A DNA stretch of 64,000 nt from Ornithinimicrobium sp. CNJ-824 (GCF_001942405.1 NZ_MKKA01000055.1:1-64000), one strand, 5' to 3'. Positions 16,190-24,993 are shown, numbered from the stretch's first letter. Notes: generated from the sequence alone by a model not told the origin. Translations and numbers: made by a program.

Positions 16190-16574
16190 CGAGGCCCGAC
16201 AGGTCGTCGGGCACGTCCACGGCATACCGCCGCAGCAGGTCGAGCGGGACCACCTGCAGCACCGCCTCGGAGGTGCTCGCCAGGACGACCGGGGCCGCCC
16301 GTCCCGCCTGGGCGGACTGCAGCCACCTCACCGCCACCACGCACCAGCGGTCCCCGGGCCGCAGGCCGGCGAACCGCCACTCGGGGCGGGGGGTGACCAG
16401 GTCGTTGCCCAGCTCCTGCTGGGAGGCGAGGAAGTCCGCGGTCATCACCGCGCACACCCCGTGCACGCCCACGTCCTCGGGCGTCACCTCGCACCGGCCG
16501 GACCGGGTGAAGCCGGTGACGGGGTCGGTGCCGCACTCCTCCAGCGGCCCGCCGAGGACGTTGAGCAGCTCCAT
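16185..16574 (-). CDS. DUF2237 family protein
   Basis: This 129-residue protein matches the DUF2237/COG3651 pattern throughout. It has NVLGGPLEECGTDPVTGFTR at the start, then EDVGVHGVCAVMT, GNDLVTPRPEWRFAGLRPGDRWC and APVVLASTSEAVLQVV. I use the ATG at 16574 because the family begins right there; an upstream ATG would add 11 poorly conserved residues. The biochemical role is unknown. Conserved cysteines suggest a metal or redox role, but that is inference. Confidence 0.88.
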   Translation of the reverse strand: MELLNVLGGPLEECGTDPVTGFTRSGRCEVTPEDVGVHGVCAVMTADFLASQQELGNDLVTPRPEWRFAGLRPGDRWCVVAVRWLQSAQAGRAAPVVLASTSEAVLQVVPLDLLRRYAVDVPDDLSGLA

Positions 16575-16732
16575 GGGGCGATCCTGCCATCCTGCCCCTG
16601 CCCACACCCCGCCGAGGCGTCCGGCCGTGGTCCACAGGCCGTCGGCCGACGCTTCCGCAGGTGCCGGACCGCCGCCGACGATGAGGGCTCAGCCCGCCGG
16701 CCGGCGGGCCCGACACGGAGGGGAGTCGCACC

Positions 16733-17272
16733 ATGGTGGTGGACAGCAGGATGACGCTCAGCGGGAACCTGACCCGCGACCCGCAGCGCCGGATCGGCAG
16801 CCGGACGGGCGAGCCGTTCGCGGTCCTGGCGATGGCGGTCAACAGCCGGCGCTTCGACCGGGAGACCAAGCAGTGGGTGGTGACCGGCACGACCTACTTC
16901 GACCTGCTCTGCTGGGGACGGACGGGCGCCAACGTGCTGGCGAGCCTGCACAAGGGCGACCCGGTCGTCGTGCACGGCCGCTTCCGGCTCAACGAGTGGT
17001 CGAGCGAGAACGGCAGCGGCGTCAACGCCACGATCGACGTCGACTCGATCGGACCGGACCTGACCTTCGGCACCGCCCCGTTCACGCGGGGCAGCGCGAG
17101 CTACGGGCTGGAGCGCGTCGAGGAGTACAACCCGGGGGAGCCGGAGGACGCGCGTCCCGACCGGGAGGCCCCGCCCGCCCAGGAGGAGGACGACGACCTG
17201 GCGGACCTCGCCGACCGGGACGGGGTGCTCGACGACGAGGCCGCCGCGGAGGTGCTGGCCCGGTCGGCCTGA
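16733..17272 (+). CDS. ssb: Single-stranded DNA-binding protein (SSB)
   Basis: This 179-residue protein has an N-terminal OB fold (about 1-110): LSGNLTRDPQRRIGS, FAVLAMAVNSRRFD, FDLLCWGRTGANVLASLHKGD and PVVVHGRFRLNEW. The tail is acidic and disordered but ends LARSA, lacking the usual DDDIPF tip that recruits partners. This looks like the second, divergent SSB (SsbB-like) of actinobacteria and not the replicative one. The ATG follows GGAGGGG by about 8 bases. It stands alone before ettA. Confidence 0.85.
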   Translation: MVVDSRMTLSGNLTRDPQRRIGSRTGEPFAVLAMAVNSRRFDRETKQWVVTGTTYFDLLCWGRTGANVLASLHKGDPVVVHGRFRLNEWSSENGSGVNATIDVDSIGPDLTFGTAPFTRGSASYGLERVEEYNPGEPEDARPDREAPPAQEEDDDLADLADRDGVLDDEAAAEVLARSA

Positions 17273-17339
17273 GCGTCGCCGGTCCCGGCGGCCCCGGAGG
17301 ATTCGGAGGCCGTCGGGGCCGACGGATACCCTGAGCGGC

Positions 17340-19022
17340 ATGGCCGAATTCATCTACACCATGACGCGTGCCCGCAAGGCGGTCGGCGACAAGCTGATCC
17401 TCGACGACGTCACGATGTCCTTCTACCCCGGCGCGAAGATCGGCGTCGTGGGCCCCAACGGCGCCGGCAAGTCGACCATCCTCAAGATCATGGCGGGCAT
17501 GGACCAGCCGTCCAACGGCGAGGCCCGGCTCAGCCCCGGCTACTCCGTCGGCATCCTGCTGCAGGAGCCGCCCCTGAACGAGGACAAGACCGTCCTGGGC
17601 AACGTCGAGGAGGGCGTGGGGGAGATCAAGGCCAAGCTGGACCGCTACAACGCGATCTCCGAGCAGATGGCCGACCCGGACGCCGACTTCGACGCGCTCA
17701 TGGCCGAGATGGGGCAGCTGCAGGAGGAGATCGACCACGCCGACGCCTGGGACCTCGACGCCCAGCTGGAGCAGGCCATGGACGCGTTGCGGTGCCCGCC
17801 GCCGGACGCCGACGTCACCGTGCTCTCCGGTGGTGAGCGCCGCCGGGTCGCCCTGTGCAAGCTGCTGCTCAGCAAGCCCGACCTGCTGCTCCTCGACGAG
17901 CCCACCAACCACCTGGACGCCGAGTCGGTGCAGTGGCTCGAGCAGCACCTGGCCGTCTACCCCGGCGCCGTCCTGGCCGTGACGCACGACCGGTACTTCC
18001 TCGACAACGTCGCCCAGTGGATCGCCGAGGTCGACCGTGGCCGGCTCTACCCCTACGAGGGCAACTACTCCACCTACCTGGAGAAGAAGCGCGAGCGGCT
18101 GGCCATCGCCGGCAAGAAGGACGCCAAGCTGGCCAAGCGCCTGGAGAAGGAGCTGGAATGGGTCCGCTCCAACGCCAAGGCCAAGCAGACCAAGAACAAG
18201 GCCCGCCTGGCCCGCTACGAGGAGATGGCCGCTGAGGCCGAGAAGACCCGCAAGATGGACTTCGAGGAGATCCAGATCCCACCGGGTCCCCGGCTGGGCA
18301 GCCAGGTCATCGAGGTGACCGACCTGCGCAAGGGCTTCGGCGACCGGGTCCTCATCGACGGCCTGTCGTTCACCCTGCCCCGCAACGGCATCGTCGGCGT
18401 CATCGGGCCCAACGGCGTCGGCAAGACCACGCTCTTCAAGACGATCGTGGGTCTCGAGGAGCCGGACGACGGCACCGTGAAGATCGGCGACACCGTGAGG
18501 ATCTCCTACGTCGACCAGTCCCGCGAGAACATCGCCCCCGAGAAGTCGCTGTGGGAGGTCGTCTCCGACGGGCTCGACTTCATCCAGGTCGGCAACGTCG
18601 AGATCCCCTCGCGGGCCTACGTCAGCCAGTTCGGCTTCAAGGGCCCGGACCAGCAGAAGAAGGCCGGGGTGCTCTCCGGCGGCGAGCGCAACCGCCTCAA
18701 CCTGGCGCTGACCCTCAAGGAGGGCGGCAACCTCCTGCTCCTGGACGAGCCCACCAACGACCTCGACGTGGAGACCCTCGGCTCGCTGGAGAACGCCCTG
18801 GAGGCCTTCCCCGGCTGCGCGGTGGTCATCAGCCACGACCGGTGGTTCCTCGACCGGGTCGCCACCCACATCCTGGCCTACGAGGGCACCGAGGAGGACC
18901 CCGCGGCCTGGTACTGGTTCGAGGGCAACTTCGGCGCCTACGAGGAGAACAAGATCGAGCGTCTCGGGGCCGAGGCGGCCCGACCGCACCGGGTGACCTA
19001 CCGCAAGCTCACCCGCGACTGA
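17340..19022 (+). CDS. ettA: Energy-dependent translational throttle protein EttA (ABC-F)
   Basis: This 560-residue ABC-F ATPase has two nucleotide-binding domains and no membrane helices. The first has Walker A GPNGAGKST (38-46), signature LSGGERRR and Walker B LLLLDEPTNHLD. The second has GPNGVGKTT, LSGGERNR and LLLLDEPTNDLD. The basic linker between them (EKELEWVRSNAKAKQTKNKARL) is the P-site tRNA interaction motif, and the arm region fits EttA. It binds the ribosomal E site and gates the first elongation step in response to the ATP/ADP ratio. It is well conserved and intact. Confidence 0.95.
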   Translation: MAEFIYTMTRARKAVGDKLILDDVTMSFYPGAKIGVVGPNGAGKSTILKIMAGMDQPSNGEARLSPGYSVGILLQEPPLNEDKTVLGNVEEGVGEIKAKLDRYNAISEQMADPDADFDALMAEMGQLQEEIDHADAWDLDAQLEQAMDALRCPPPDADVTVLSGGERRRVALCKLLLSKPDLLLLDEPTNHLDAESVQWLEQHLAVYPGAVLAVTHDRYFLDNVAQWIAEVDRGRLYPYEGNYSTYLEKKRERLAIAGKKDAKLAKRLEKELEWVRSNAKAKQTKNKARLARYEEMAAEAEKTRKMDFEEIQIPPGPRLGSQVIEVTDLRKGFGDRVLIDGLSFTLPRNGIVGVIGPNGVGKTTLFKTIVGLEEPDDGTVKIGDTVRISYVDQSRENIAPEKSLWEVVSDGLDFIQVGNVEIPSRAYVSQFGFKGPDQQKKAGVLSGGERNRLNLALTLKEGGNLLLLDEPTNDLDVETLGSLENALEAFPGCAVVISHDRWFLDRVATHILAYEGTEEDPAAWYWFEGNFGAYEENKIERLGAEAARPHRVTYRKLTRD

Positions 19023-19045
19023 CGCGCGACGGGCCCCGCCGGTCC

Positions 19046-20038
19046 ATGGCACGCCGACGCAGGCCCCGGCCCCCGCTCCCTCCCAGGGAGGGGCTGGGGC
19101 CTGCGCGCGTGCGGATGCCGGCCCGGCCGGGCTGCTCAGCGGAGCACCAACGCCGGGACTGCTCCGCGGAGCACGACCGCGGGGACTGCTCCGCGGAGCA
19201 CCCCCGCACCGTCGTGGAGTTCCTCGTCGCGGTGACGGGCGACGAGGACGGGGTATGCCGTCGCGTCCGGGCGGGGGAGGTCCTGCTGGGCGACGGCACC
19301 CGGGTCGGCCCGGCCACGCCCTACCGGCCGGGCGCCAGCGTCTACCTCTACCGGGACCTGCCCGAGGAGGTCGTGGTGCCCGGTGAGCCGACGGTCGTGC
19401 TGCACGACGAAGAGACCGGGCTGCTGGCCGTGGACAAGCCGCCCTTCCTGGCGACGATGCCACGCGGCTCCCACGTGGCGCAGACGGCCGTGGTGCTGCT
19501 GCGCCGTCGACTCGGCCTGCCGGAGCTCTCGCCGGTGCACCGCCTCGACCGGCTCACGAGCGGCGTCCTGCTCCTCACGACGCGGGCCGACGTCCGCGGT
19601 GCCTACCAGCGGATGGTGCAGGAGGGAGGGCTGACCAAGACCTACGATGCGCTGGCGCCGACGGCGGAGCACCTCGACCTGCCGACGGTCGTGCGCGACC
19701 GGCTCGTCAAGCGCCGCGGGGAGCTCCAGGCCGCCGTCGAGCCGGGGGAGCCCAACGCCGAGACGCTCGTGGAGCTCGTCGGCACCGTCGCTCCCGGCGT
19801 CGGTCGCTACCGGTTGACCCCTCGGACCGGGCGGACCCACCAGCTCCGGGTCCACCTCGCCGGCCTGGGCGTCCCGATCCTGGGCGACCCGCTCTACCCC
19901 GTGGTGCGCGAGGTGCCCGCCGACGACTTCTCCCAGCCGCTGCAGCTGCTGGCGCAGGAGGTCAGGTTCACCGACCCCGTGAGCGGGGCCGAGCGGCACG
20001 TCGTCTCCGGGCGGACCCTGCCGTTGCGCGGTGCGTGA
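19046..20038 (+). CDS. RluA-family RNA pseudouridine synthase with a repeat insertion
   Basis: The catalytic core of this 330-residue enzyme is clear: LLAVDKPPFLATMP, then the catalytic HRLDRLTSGVLLLT, SGVL loop and RTGRTHQLRVHLAGLG. It isomerises uridine in rRNA or tRNA. The ATG at 19046 gives the RRRRPRPPLPPREGL N-terminus seen in actinobacterial homologues. Immediately after it lies CSAEHQRRDCSAEHDRGDCSAEHP, encoded by three palindromic 27-base repeats where homologues have a short linker. A GC hairpin (19059-19104) overlaps the first codons. Which uridine it modifies is unknown. Confidence 0.85.
   Translation: MARRRRPRPPLPPREGLGPARVRMPARPGCSAEHQRRDCSAEHDRGDCSAEHPRTVVEFLVAVTGDEDGVCRRVRAGEVLLGDGTRVGPATPYRPGASVYLYRDLPEEVVVPGEPTVVLHDEETGLLAVDKPPFLATMPRGSHVAQTAVVLLRRRLGLPELSPVHRLDRLTSGVLLLTTRADVRGAYQRMVQEGGLTKTYDALAPTAEHLDLPTVVRDRLVKRRGELQAAVEPGEPNAETLVELVGTVAPGVGRYRLTPRTGRTHQLRVHLAGLGVPILGDPLYPVVREVPADDFSQPLQLLAQEVRFTDPVSGAERHVVSGRTLPLRGA
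19059..19104. terminator. GC-rich hairpin after ettA, overlapping the RluA-type start
   Basis: GCAGGCCCC at 19059-19067 pairs with GGGGCCTGC at 19096-19104, with an inner CTCCCT/AGGGAG stem. It lies 37 bases past the ettA stop, where a terminator would sit, but within the first codons of the pseudouridine synthase frame. Confidence 0.45.
19133..19200. repeat. Three palindromic 27-bp tandem repeats in coding sequence
   Basis: The 14-base palindrome TGCTCCGCGGAGCA occurs at 19160-19173 and 19187-19200, with a one-base variant at 19133-19146. Spacing is exactly 27 bases, so each unit adds nine residues (CSAEH plus four) without changing frame. Confidence 0.9.
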
Positions 20039-20041
20039 GCG

Positions 20042-20251
20042 TCAGCCCCGCCCCCCGGAGGCCCGCCGCCCGCCCAGCATCCCCAGGACCGGCGATCCCG
20101 CACCCAGCAGGAAGCCCAGGTCGTACCAGTTGCCCGCCCGGTCGGGGTCGTAGACCGGGAACCGGTCCCAGGCGCCGAAGACGTGCGCGACGAGCACCAC
20201 CCAGGCCGTGATGCCGTTCCAGACGCCCCACAGCAGCTCCTGCCACCACAT
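20042..20251 (-). CDS. Small conserved membrane-associated protein, hypothetical
   Basis: I start this 69-residue protein at the ATG at 20251, which has GGGAGG about 11 bases upstream. One hydrophobic helix is visible (LLWGVWNGITAWVVLVAHVFGAW), followed by DRFPVYDPDRAGNWYDLGFLLGAGS and a basic tail. Short proteins of this form recur in actinobacterial genomes without known function. It is divergent from the MBL-like gene that starts 58 bases away and converges on the RluA-type gene with 3 bases between stops. Confidence 0.7.
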   Translation of the reverse strand: MWWQELLWGVWNGITAWVVLVAHVFGAWDRFPVYDPDRAGNWYDLGFLLGAGSPVLGMLGGRRASGGRG

Positions 20252-20309
20252 CGCCCTCGCCTCCCTGGCCCCCGGCCGGACACCGGGTCCCACGCCTAGA
20301 GTGGCACAC

Positions 20310-21017
20310 ATGGCTGCCGCCGAGGCCTGGAGGCTGTGCGCGACCTGCGGGGTGGAGAACGACCTCGACGAGGACACCTGCGCGATCTGCGCCGACGAGC
20401 GGCAGTACGTCCCCGCCGGCGGGCAGCGCTGGACCACCCTCGCGCAGCGTGCCGCCGAGGGCTTTCACGTCGAGATCACCGAGGTGGAGCCGGACTGCTA
20501 CGCGCTGCACGCCGTGCCGCGGGCCGACGTCGGGCAGAGCGCGATGCTCGTGCGCACCCCGCACGGCAACCTGCTGTGGGAGGTGCCCGGCCACGTCGAC
20601 GAGGCCGACCGGGAGTGGGTGCGGCGGTGGGGCGCGGACGGTGAGATCACCACGTGGTCCGAGCCGTTCGACGTGCTGCCGGGCATCCGCGTGCTCCAGC
20701 CCGGGGGCCACTTCCCCGGCAGCAGCGTGGCCGTGTGGGTCGCGGGTGCGGAGGGCCGGGGCGTCCTGCTCTCCGGCGACACCTGCAAGGCGGTCCCGGA
20801 CGCCGGGTGGGTGAGCTTCATGCGGTCCTTCCCCAACCTCATACCCCTGTCCGCCGCGGTCGTGACCCGGGTGGCGGACACCCTCGCCGGCCTGACCTTC
20901 GACCGGCTCTACGACAACTTCGGGCTGCAGGTGCCCACGGACGCCAGGGACGTGGTGCGCCGGTCGGCGCAGCGGTATGCGGCGTGGGTCGGCGGCGACC
21001 ACGACCACCTGACCTGA
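20310..21017 (+). CDS. Metallo-beta-lactamase-fold-like protein with N-terminal zinc finger
   Basis: The 235-residue protein begins with a zinc-finger-like Cys4 motif (CATCGVENDLDEDTCAIC). A body reminiscent of the MBL fold follows: NLLWEVPGHVDE, LQPGGHFPGSSVAVW, and GRGVLLSGDTCKAV in the place of the beta-strand with the bridging Asp. The canonical HxHxDH metal site is absent; only scattered histidines remain, including two in the final GGDHDHLT. It may therefore be a non-hydrolytic or alternative-metal member. The ATG at 20310 is chosen because homologous sequence begins there; a longer upstream frame is not protein-like. Confidence 0.65.
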   Translation: MAAAEAWRLCATCGVENDLDEDTCAICADERQYVPAGGQRWTTLAQRAAEGFHVEITEVEPDCYALHAVPRADVGQSAMLVRTPHGNLLWEVPGHVDEADREWVRRWGADGEITTWSEPFDVLPGIRVLQPGGHFPGSSVAVWVAGAEGRGVLLSGDTCKAVPDAGWVSFMRSFPNLIPLSAAVVTRVADTLAGLTFDRLYDNFGLQVPTDARDVVRRSAQRYAAWVGGDHDHLT

Positions 21018-21032
21018 GCGCGGAGGACGAAC

Positions 21033-21985
21033 CTACTCCTTGAGCCGGACCATGCCCTCCTGGGCGACGGTCGCCAGCAGCGTGCCGTCCGCGGCATACA
21101 TGTGCCCCAGCCCCAGCCCGCGGCCGGACTGCGCCGAGGGGGAGGACTGGGTGTAGAGCATCCACCCGTCCACCCGCGCGGGGCGGTGGAACCACATCGC
21201 GTGGTCCAGGCTCGCCGGCCGCAGCCGCGGGTCGCCCCAGCCGACGCCGTGGCGGCGCAGCACGGGCTCCAGGAGGACGTAGTCCGAGGCGTAGGCCAGC
21301 ACGGCCGCGTGCAGCAGCGGGTCGTCGGCCAGCTCCCGCTCCACCCTCATCCAGACCGACTGCTCACCGGGCCCGGGCTCGGCCGGCCCGAGCAGCAGCG
21401 GCTCCACGTGGCGCAGGTCCAGCGCGCGGGTGCGCGCGTTGTGCCGGGCGACCGGGTGGTCGATCCGCCCCAGGATGTCGCGGTCCGAGCGCAGCCCCTC
21501 GGGGCCGGGGACCTCCGGCATCGGCAGGTGGTGCTCCATGCCGTCGGCGGGCTCCTGGAAGGAGGCGGTCAGCGACAGCAGGATCCGCCCCTCCTGCAGG
21601 GCGTGCACGCGGCGGGCCGAGAAGCTGCGCCCGTCGCGCATCCGCTCCACGACGAACTGGATCGGCCGACGGTCGTCGCCCGGGCGCAGGAAGTAGGCGT
21701 GCAGGCTGTGGATGTGCCGTTCCTGCGGGGTGGTGTCGGTCCCGTCCTCGACCGTGGCGACGGTCCGTCCGGCCGCGACCACGGCCTGCGCGAGCACCTG
21801 CCCGCCGAAGACCCGCCCGTGCGCCTGGCGCTGGCTCTGCCCCAGGAAGATCTCGCCCTCGGACGCCCCGAGGTCGACGGCCATCCCCTCGGCGCCGCGG
21901 CCCGGATCGTCGTCGACCCCTCCCAGGTGAGGTCGAGGACGTCGAGGAGGGCGTCGATGGGGTCGTGCAGGGGTGCGTCGGTCAC
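21033..21985 (-). CDS. tesB: Acyl-CoA thioesterase II (apparent frameshift near N-terminus)
   Basis: A double-hotdog TesB enzyme hydrolysing acyl-CoA to fatty acid and CoA. The core is clear: GRVFGGQVLAQAVVAAG, RHIHSLHAYFLRPGD, LDHAMWFHRP and SSPSAQSGRGLGLGHMYAADG. The family N-terminus DPIDALLDVLDL lies upstream in another frame, starting at the ATG at 21985. One missing base in the C-run at about 21917-21920 joins them, and the total is one base short of a multiple of three. A caller would otherwise start the gene at 21884 (283 residues) and lose the N-terminus. Confidence 0.88.
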
Positions 21986-22012
21986 GGGCAGGAGCCTAAC
22001 GGTCGCGCCCGC

Positions 22013-22648
22013 CTACCCGACGACGATCACGTCGAGGTTCCGCGGGCCGTGGACCCCCTCGACCCGGTCCAGCTCGATGTCGCTGGTCGCGCTCGGGCCG
22101 CTGATCCACGTCATCGGACGGGTGGCGTCCAGCCGCCCCAGGGACTGGGGTACGTCGTGGACGACCTGGTCGACGCCGACGACGCAGACGTGGTGGTCGG
22201 GCACGAGCGAGAGGGCCCGCCGCCCCTGGTCGTCGGCGTGGTCCAGCACGATGGTGCCGGTGGTGGCGATCCCCACCCGGCAGGCCGTGACGACGGCCGC
22301 GACCTCGTCGAGCTGGTCGGCCGTGAGGGCCGAGTCCGGCCGTAGCTCCACGCCGTCCTCGGCCAGCCCGGCCACCCACGAGGCGTCCAGGCCGGAGGGG
22401 ACGACGACCGAGCGCGACCCGCGGCGGCGCAGGGCGTCGGCGACGGCGGCGGCGACCTCGTCCGGCCCGCACCGGACCACCTCCGCCCGGTAGTCGGCCA
22501 CGTTCTCGACGAACAGCTCGACGGTGGCCTGCTCGCTCTCGCCCTCCTCCTGGATCACCGGGACCTCGCCGCGGTGACCCACCGGGGTGCTCACGTCGGC
22601 CGTCGCGGCGCGCAGCCGGCCCAGGATCTCCTCGCGTGCGGTGCTCAT
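22013..22648 (-). CDS. lutC: Lactate utilization protein C
   Basis: This 211-residue LUD-domain protein is the third subunit of the LutABC L-lactate oxidation complex. Family features include VVVPSGLDASWVAG, the CRVGIATTGTIVLDHADDQGRR segment and SLVPDHHVCVV near the end, closing with SGPSATSDIE and HGPRNLDVIVV. The ATG at 22648 overlaps the lutB stop by 4 bases. It is the last gene of lutABC and is not followed by an obvious terminator. Confidence 0.93.
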   Translation of the reverse strand: MSTAREEILGRLRAATADVSTPVGHRGEVPVIQEEGESEQATVELFVENVADYRAEVVRCGPDEVAAAVADALRRRGSRSVVVPSGLDASWVAGLAEDGVELRPDSALTADQLDEVAAVVTACRVGIATTGTIVLDHADDQGRRALSLVPDHHVCVVGVDQVVHDVPQSLGRLDATRPMTWISGPSATSDIELDRVEGVHGPRNLDVIVVG

Positions 22649-24228
22649 GCCGTCCTCCCGTCCGTGCCGGTCCCGTCCGTGCCGGTCCCGTCCGTGCCGG
22701 CCCCGTCCCCGTGGGTGCGCCGCCACCACTGGCGGAAGGTCTCCTTCGGCGGCGTCGGCACGTCGCGGGCCTGGGCCCAGGCGCCCAGCCCGGGCACCGT
22801 CCGGATCGTCCGGTCACCGAGGAGCCGGCCGCCGACCGTCGCGGCCCGCTGGGCGGCCTCCAGCCGCCGGTGGTCGGCGAAGGTCCACGCGGCGGCCTTC
22901 ATGCCGAGCGCCTCGACCGAGCGGCCGGAGGCCTCGTCGACCACCTGGGTGCGCAGGTGGACGAGCAGGGCGGGGATGTCGATGCGCACCGGGCAGGCCT
23001 CGAAGCAGGCCCCGCACAGGCTCGAGGCGTAGGGCAGCGACTTGTCGACGTCCGAGCCGGTCCCGCGCAGCTGCGGGTTGAGCACCGCGCCGATGGGGCC
23101 GGGGTAGACCGAGCCGTAGGCGTGCCCGCCGGCCCGTTCGTACACCGGGCAGACGTTGAGGCAGGCCGAGCAGCGGATGCAGCGCAGGGCGTCCCGCCCG
23201 ACCGGGTCGGCGAGCACGTGGCTGCGGCCGTTGTCGACGAGCACGACGTGCACGTCCTGGGGGCCGTCGCCCGCGTGCACACCGGTCCACATCGAGGTGT
23301 AGGGGTTCATCCGCTCGCCCGTGCTGGACCGGGGCAGCAGCTGCAGCATGGTGCCGAGGTCGGCGAAGGTGGGCAGCACCTTCTCCACCCCGACGACCGA
23401 GATGAGCGTCTCGGGCAGGGTCAGGCACATGCGGCCGTTGCCCTCGGACTCCACGACGACGAGCGTGCCGGTGTCGGCGACGGCGAAGTTGGCCCCCGAG
23501 ACGGCGACCTTGGCCCGGAGGAACTTCTCCCGCAGGTGCAGCCGCGCGGCCTCGGCCAGCCTGGCCGGCTCGTCGCTGAGGTCCTCGGGCGCCGGCCGGC
23601 CGACCTCGCCCATCTCGCGCAGGAAGATCTCGCGGATCTCGGCCCGGTTGCGGTGGATGGCCGGCACGAGGATGTGGCTGGGCCGGTCGTGCCCGAGCTG
23701 GACGATCAGCTCGGCCAGGTCGGTCTCCCAGGCGTGGATCCCGGCGGCCTCGAGGGCCTCGTTGAGCTCGATCTCCTGGGTGGCCATCGACTTGACCTTG
23801 ACGACCTCGTCGGCGTCCCGCTCCTGCACCAGGCCCACGACGATCCGGTTGGCCTCCTCGGCATCCCGGGCCCAGTGCACGGTCGCACCGCGGGCGGTGA
23901 GGTTCTCCTCCAGCTGCTCCAGGTAGTGCGGCAGGTGGTGCAGCACCTCGTCCTTGGCGGCCGCGCCCGCGACGCGCAGCTCCTCCCACGCCTCGACCTC
24001 GGCCACGACGGCGGCCCGCTTGCCGCGGATCGTGGCGGTGGCGTGCGCGAGGTTGCGTCGCTGCTGGGTGTCGGCCAGCGCGGCCTTCGCCGCGGTCTGG
24101 AAGGAGGGCATCCCCAGGAAGGTGGCCGAGGTCCGCTGCAGCGGAGCGGGTTCGTCGGGGTATGCCGTGGGGCCGGCGCCGACGTCGCCGGTGGGGGGCG
24201 CGCCGTGGTCGGCGGGGGAGGTGCTCAT
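22645..24228 (-). CDS. lutB: Lactate utilization iron-sulfur protein B
   Basis: This 527-residue LUD-domain protein has two ferredoxin-type cysteine motifs, CIRCSACLNVCPVY and CGACFEACPVR, in its C-terminal third for two 4Fe-4S clusters. The LUD core includes KSMATQEIELNEALEAAG, GANFAVADTGTLVVVESEGNG and EKVLPTFADL. With LutA and LutC it oxidises L-lactate to pyruvate at the membrane. The last 15 residues are a GTDGT repeat produced by a 15-base tandem repeat (22657-22701). It overlaps lutA and lutC by 4 bases each. Confidence 0.94.
   Translation of the reverse strand: MSTSPADHGAPPTGDVGAGPTAYPDEPAPLQRTSATFLGMPSFQTAAKAALADTQQRRNLAHATATIRGKRAAVVAEVEAWEELRVAGAAAKDEVLHHLPHYLEQLEENLTARGATVHWARDAEEANRIVVGLVQERDADEVVKVKSMATQEIELNEALEAAGIHAWETDLAELIVQLGHDRPSHILVPAIHRNRAEIREIFLREMGEVGRPAPEDLSDEPARLAEAARLHLREKFLRAKVAVSGANFAVADTGTLVVVESEGNGRMCLTLPETLISVVGVEKVLPTFADLGTMLQLLPRSSTGERMNPYTSMWTGVHAGDGPQDVHVVLVDNGRSHVLADPVGRDALRCIRCSACLNVCPVYERAGGHAYGSVYPGPIGAVLNPQLRGTGSDVDKSLPYASSLCGACFEACPVRIDIPALLVHLRTQVVDEASGRSVEALGMKAAAWTFADHRRLEAAQRAATVGGRLLGDRTIRTVPGLGAWAQARDVPTPPKETFRQWWRRTHGDGAGTDGTGTDGTGTDGRTA
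22657..22701. repeat. 15-bp tandem repeat at the 3' end of lutB
   Basis: Three near-perfect copies of CCCGTCCGTGCCGGT occur head to tail. They encode a Gly-Thr-Asp-Gly-Thr repeat at the LutB C-terminus and keep frame, so copy number can vary without breaking the gene. Confidence 0.85.
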
Positions 24229-24980
24229 GCCGGGTCCTCCTCGGTCGAGGCCAGGATCTGGGCCAGGTGCAGGGTGCGCACGCCCGAGCGTTGGCGCCCC
24301 AGGATGCCGCCGATGTGCGACAGGCAGGAGTTGTCGCCGGCCACCAGGACCTCCGCACCGGTCTCCCGCACGTGCCGGGCCTTGTCCGAGCCCATCGCGA
24401 TGGAGGTGTCGGCGTTCTTGACGGCGAAGGTGCCGCCGAAGCCGCAGCACTCGGTGGCGTTCGGCAGGTCGACCAGGTCGATGCCGCGCACCTCGCGCAG
24501 CAGCCGCAGGGGGCGGTCGCCCACGTGCAGCATCCGCAGCGAGTGGCAGGTGGGGTGGTAGGTGACCCGGTGGGGGAAGTAGGCCCCGACGTCGGTGCGC
24601 CCCAGGACGTCGACGACGAACTCGGACAGCTCGAGCACCCGGGGGGTCAGCTCCTCGACCGCGGTGACCAGGCCGCCGTCCCCGGAGCGACGGGCGAGCA
24701 TGGCGTGCTGGTCGCGGACCGAGCCCACGCACGAGCCGGAGGGGGCGACCACGTGCTCGTAGCGCTCGAAGACGTCGACGAACTTCCGCACGAGGGGGAC
24801 CGCCTCGTCGGCATACCCGGTGTTGGTGAACATCTGGCCGCAGCAGGTCTGCTCGCGGGGGAAGACCACCGTGCACCCCAGCCGCTCCAGCAGCGTGACG
24901 GTGGCCCGGGGGGCCTCGGGCCACATGGTGTCGTTGAAGCAGGTGGCGAAGATCGCCACGGTGGGGCCCTGGCTCGTCAT
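24225..24980 (-). CDS. lutA: Lactate utilization protein A (CCG-domain)
   Basis: This 251-residue protein has two cysteine-rich CCG domains: FATCFND with TCCGQMF, and TYHPTCHSL with ECCGFGGTFAV. They are the cluster-binding repeats of LutA/GlpC-type oxidoreductases. It is first in the lutABC operon. The ATG at 24980 is the family start; the frame extends further upstream only through the operator region. A perfect 15-base palindrome 13 bases before the start, facing a divergent GntR-type gene, indicates repression by that regulator. Confidence 0.93.
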   Translation of the reverse strand: MTSQGPTVAIFATCFNDTMWPEAPRATVTLLERLGCTVVFPREQTCCGQMFTNTGYADEAVPLVRKFVDVFERYEHVVAPSGSCVGSVRDQHAMLARRSGDGGLVTAVEELTPRVLELSEFVVDVLGRTDVGAYFPHRVTYHPTCHSLRMLHVGDRPLRLLREVRGIDLVDLPNATECCGFGGTFAVKNADTSIAMGSDKARHVRETGAEVLVAGDNSCLSHIGGILGRQRSGVRTLHLAQILASTEEDPA

Positions 24981-24993
24981 CGAGTCTCCCGGT

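Noticed and set aside
22636..24561. 641-residue plus-strand frame over lutB
   Set aside because: Antisense shadow of lutAB; the minus strand has the iron-sulfur motifs.
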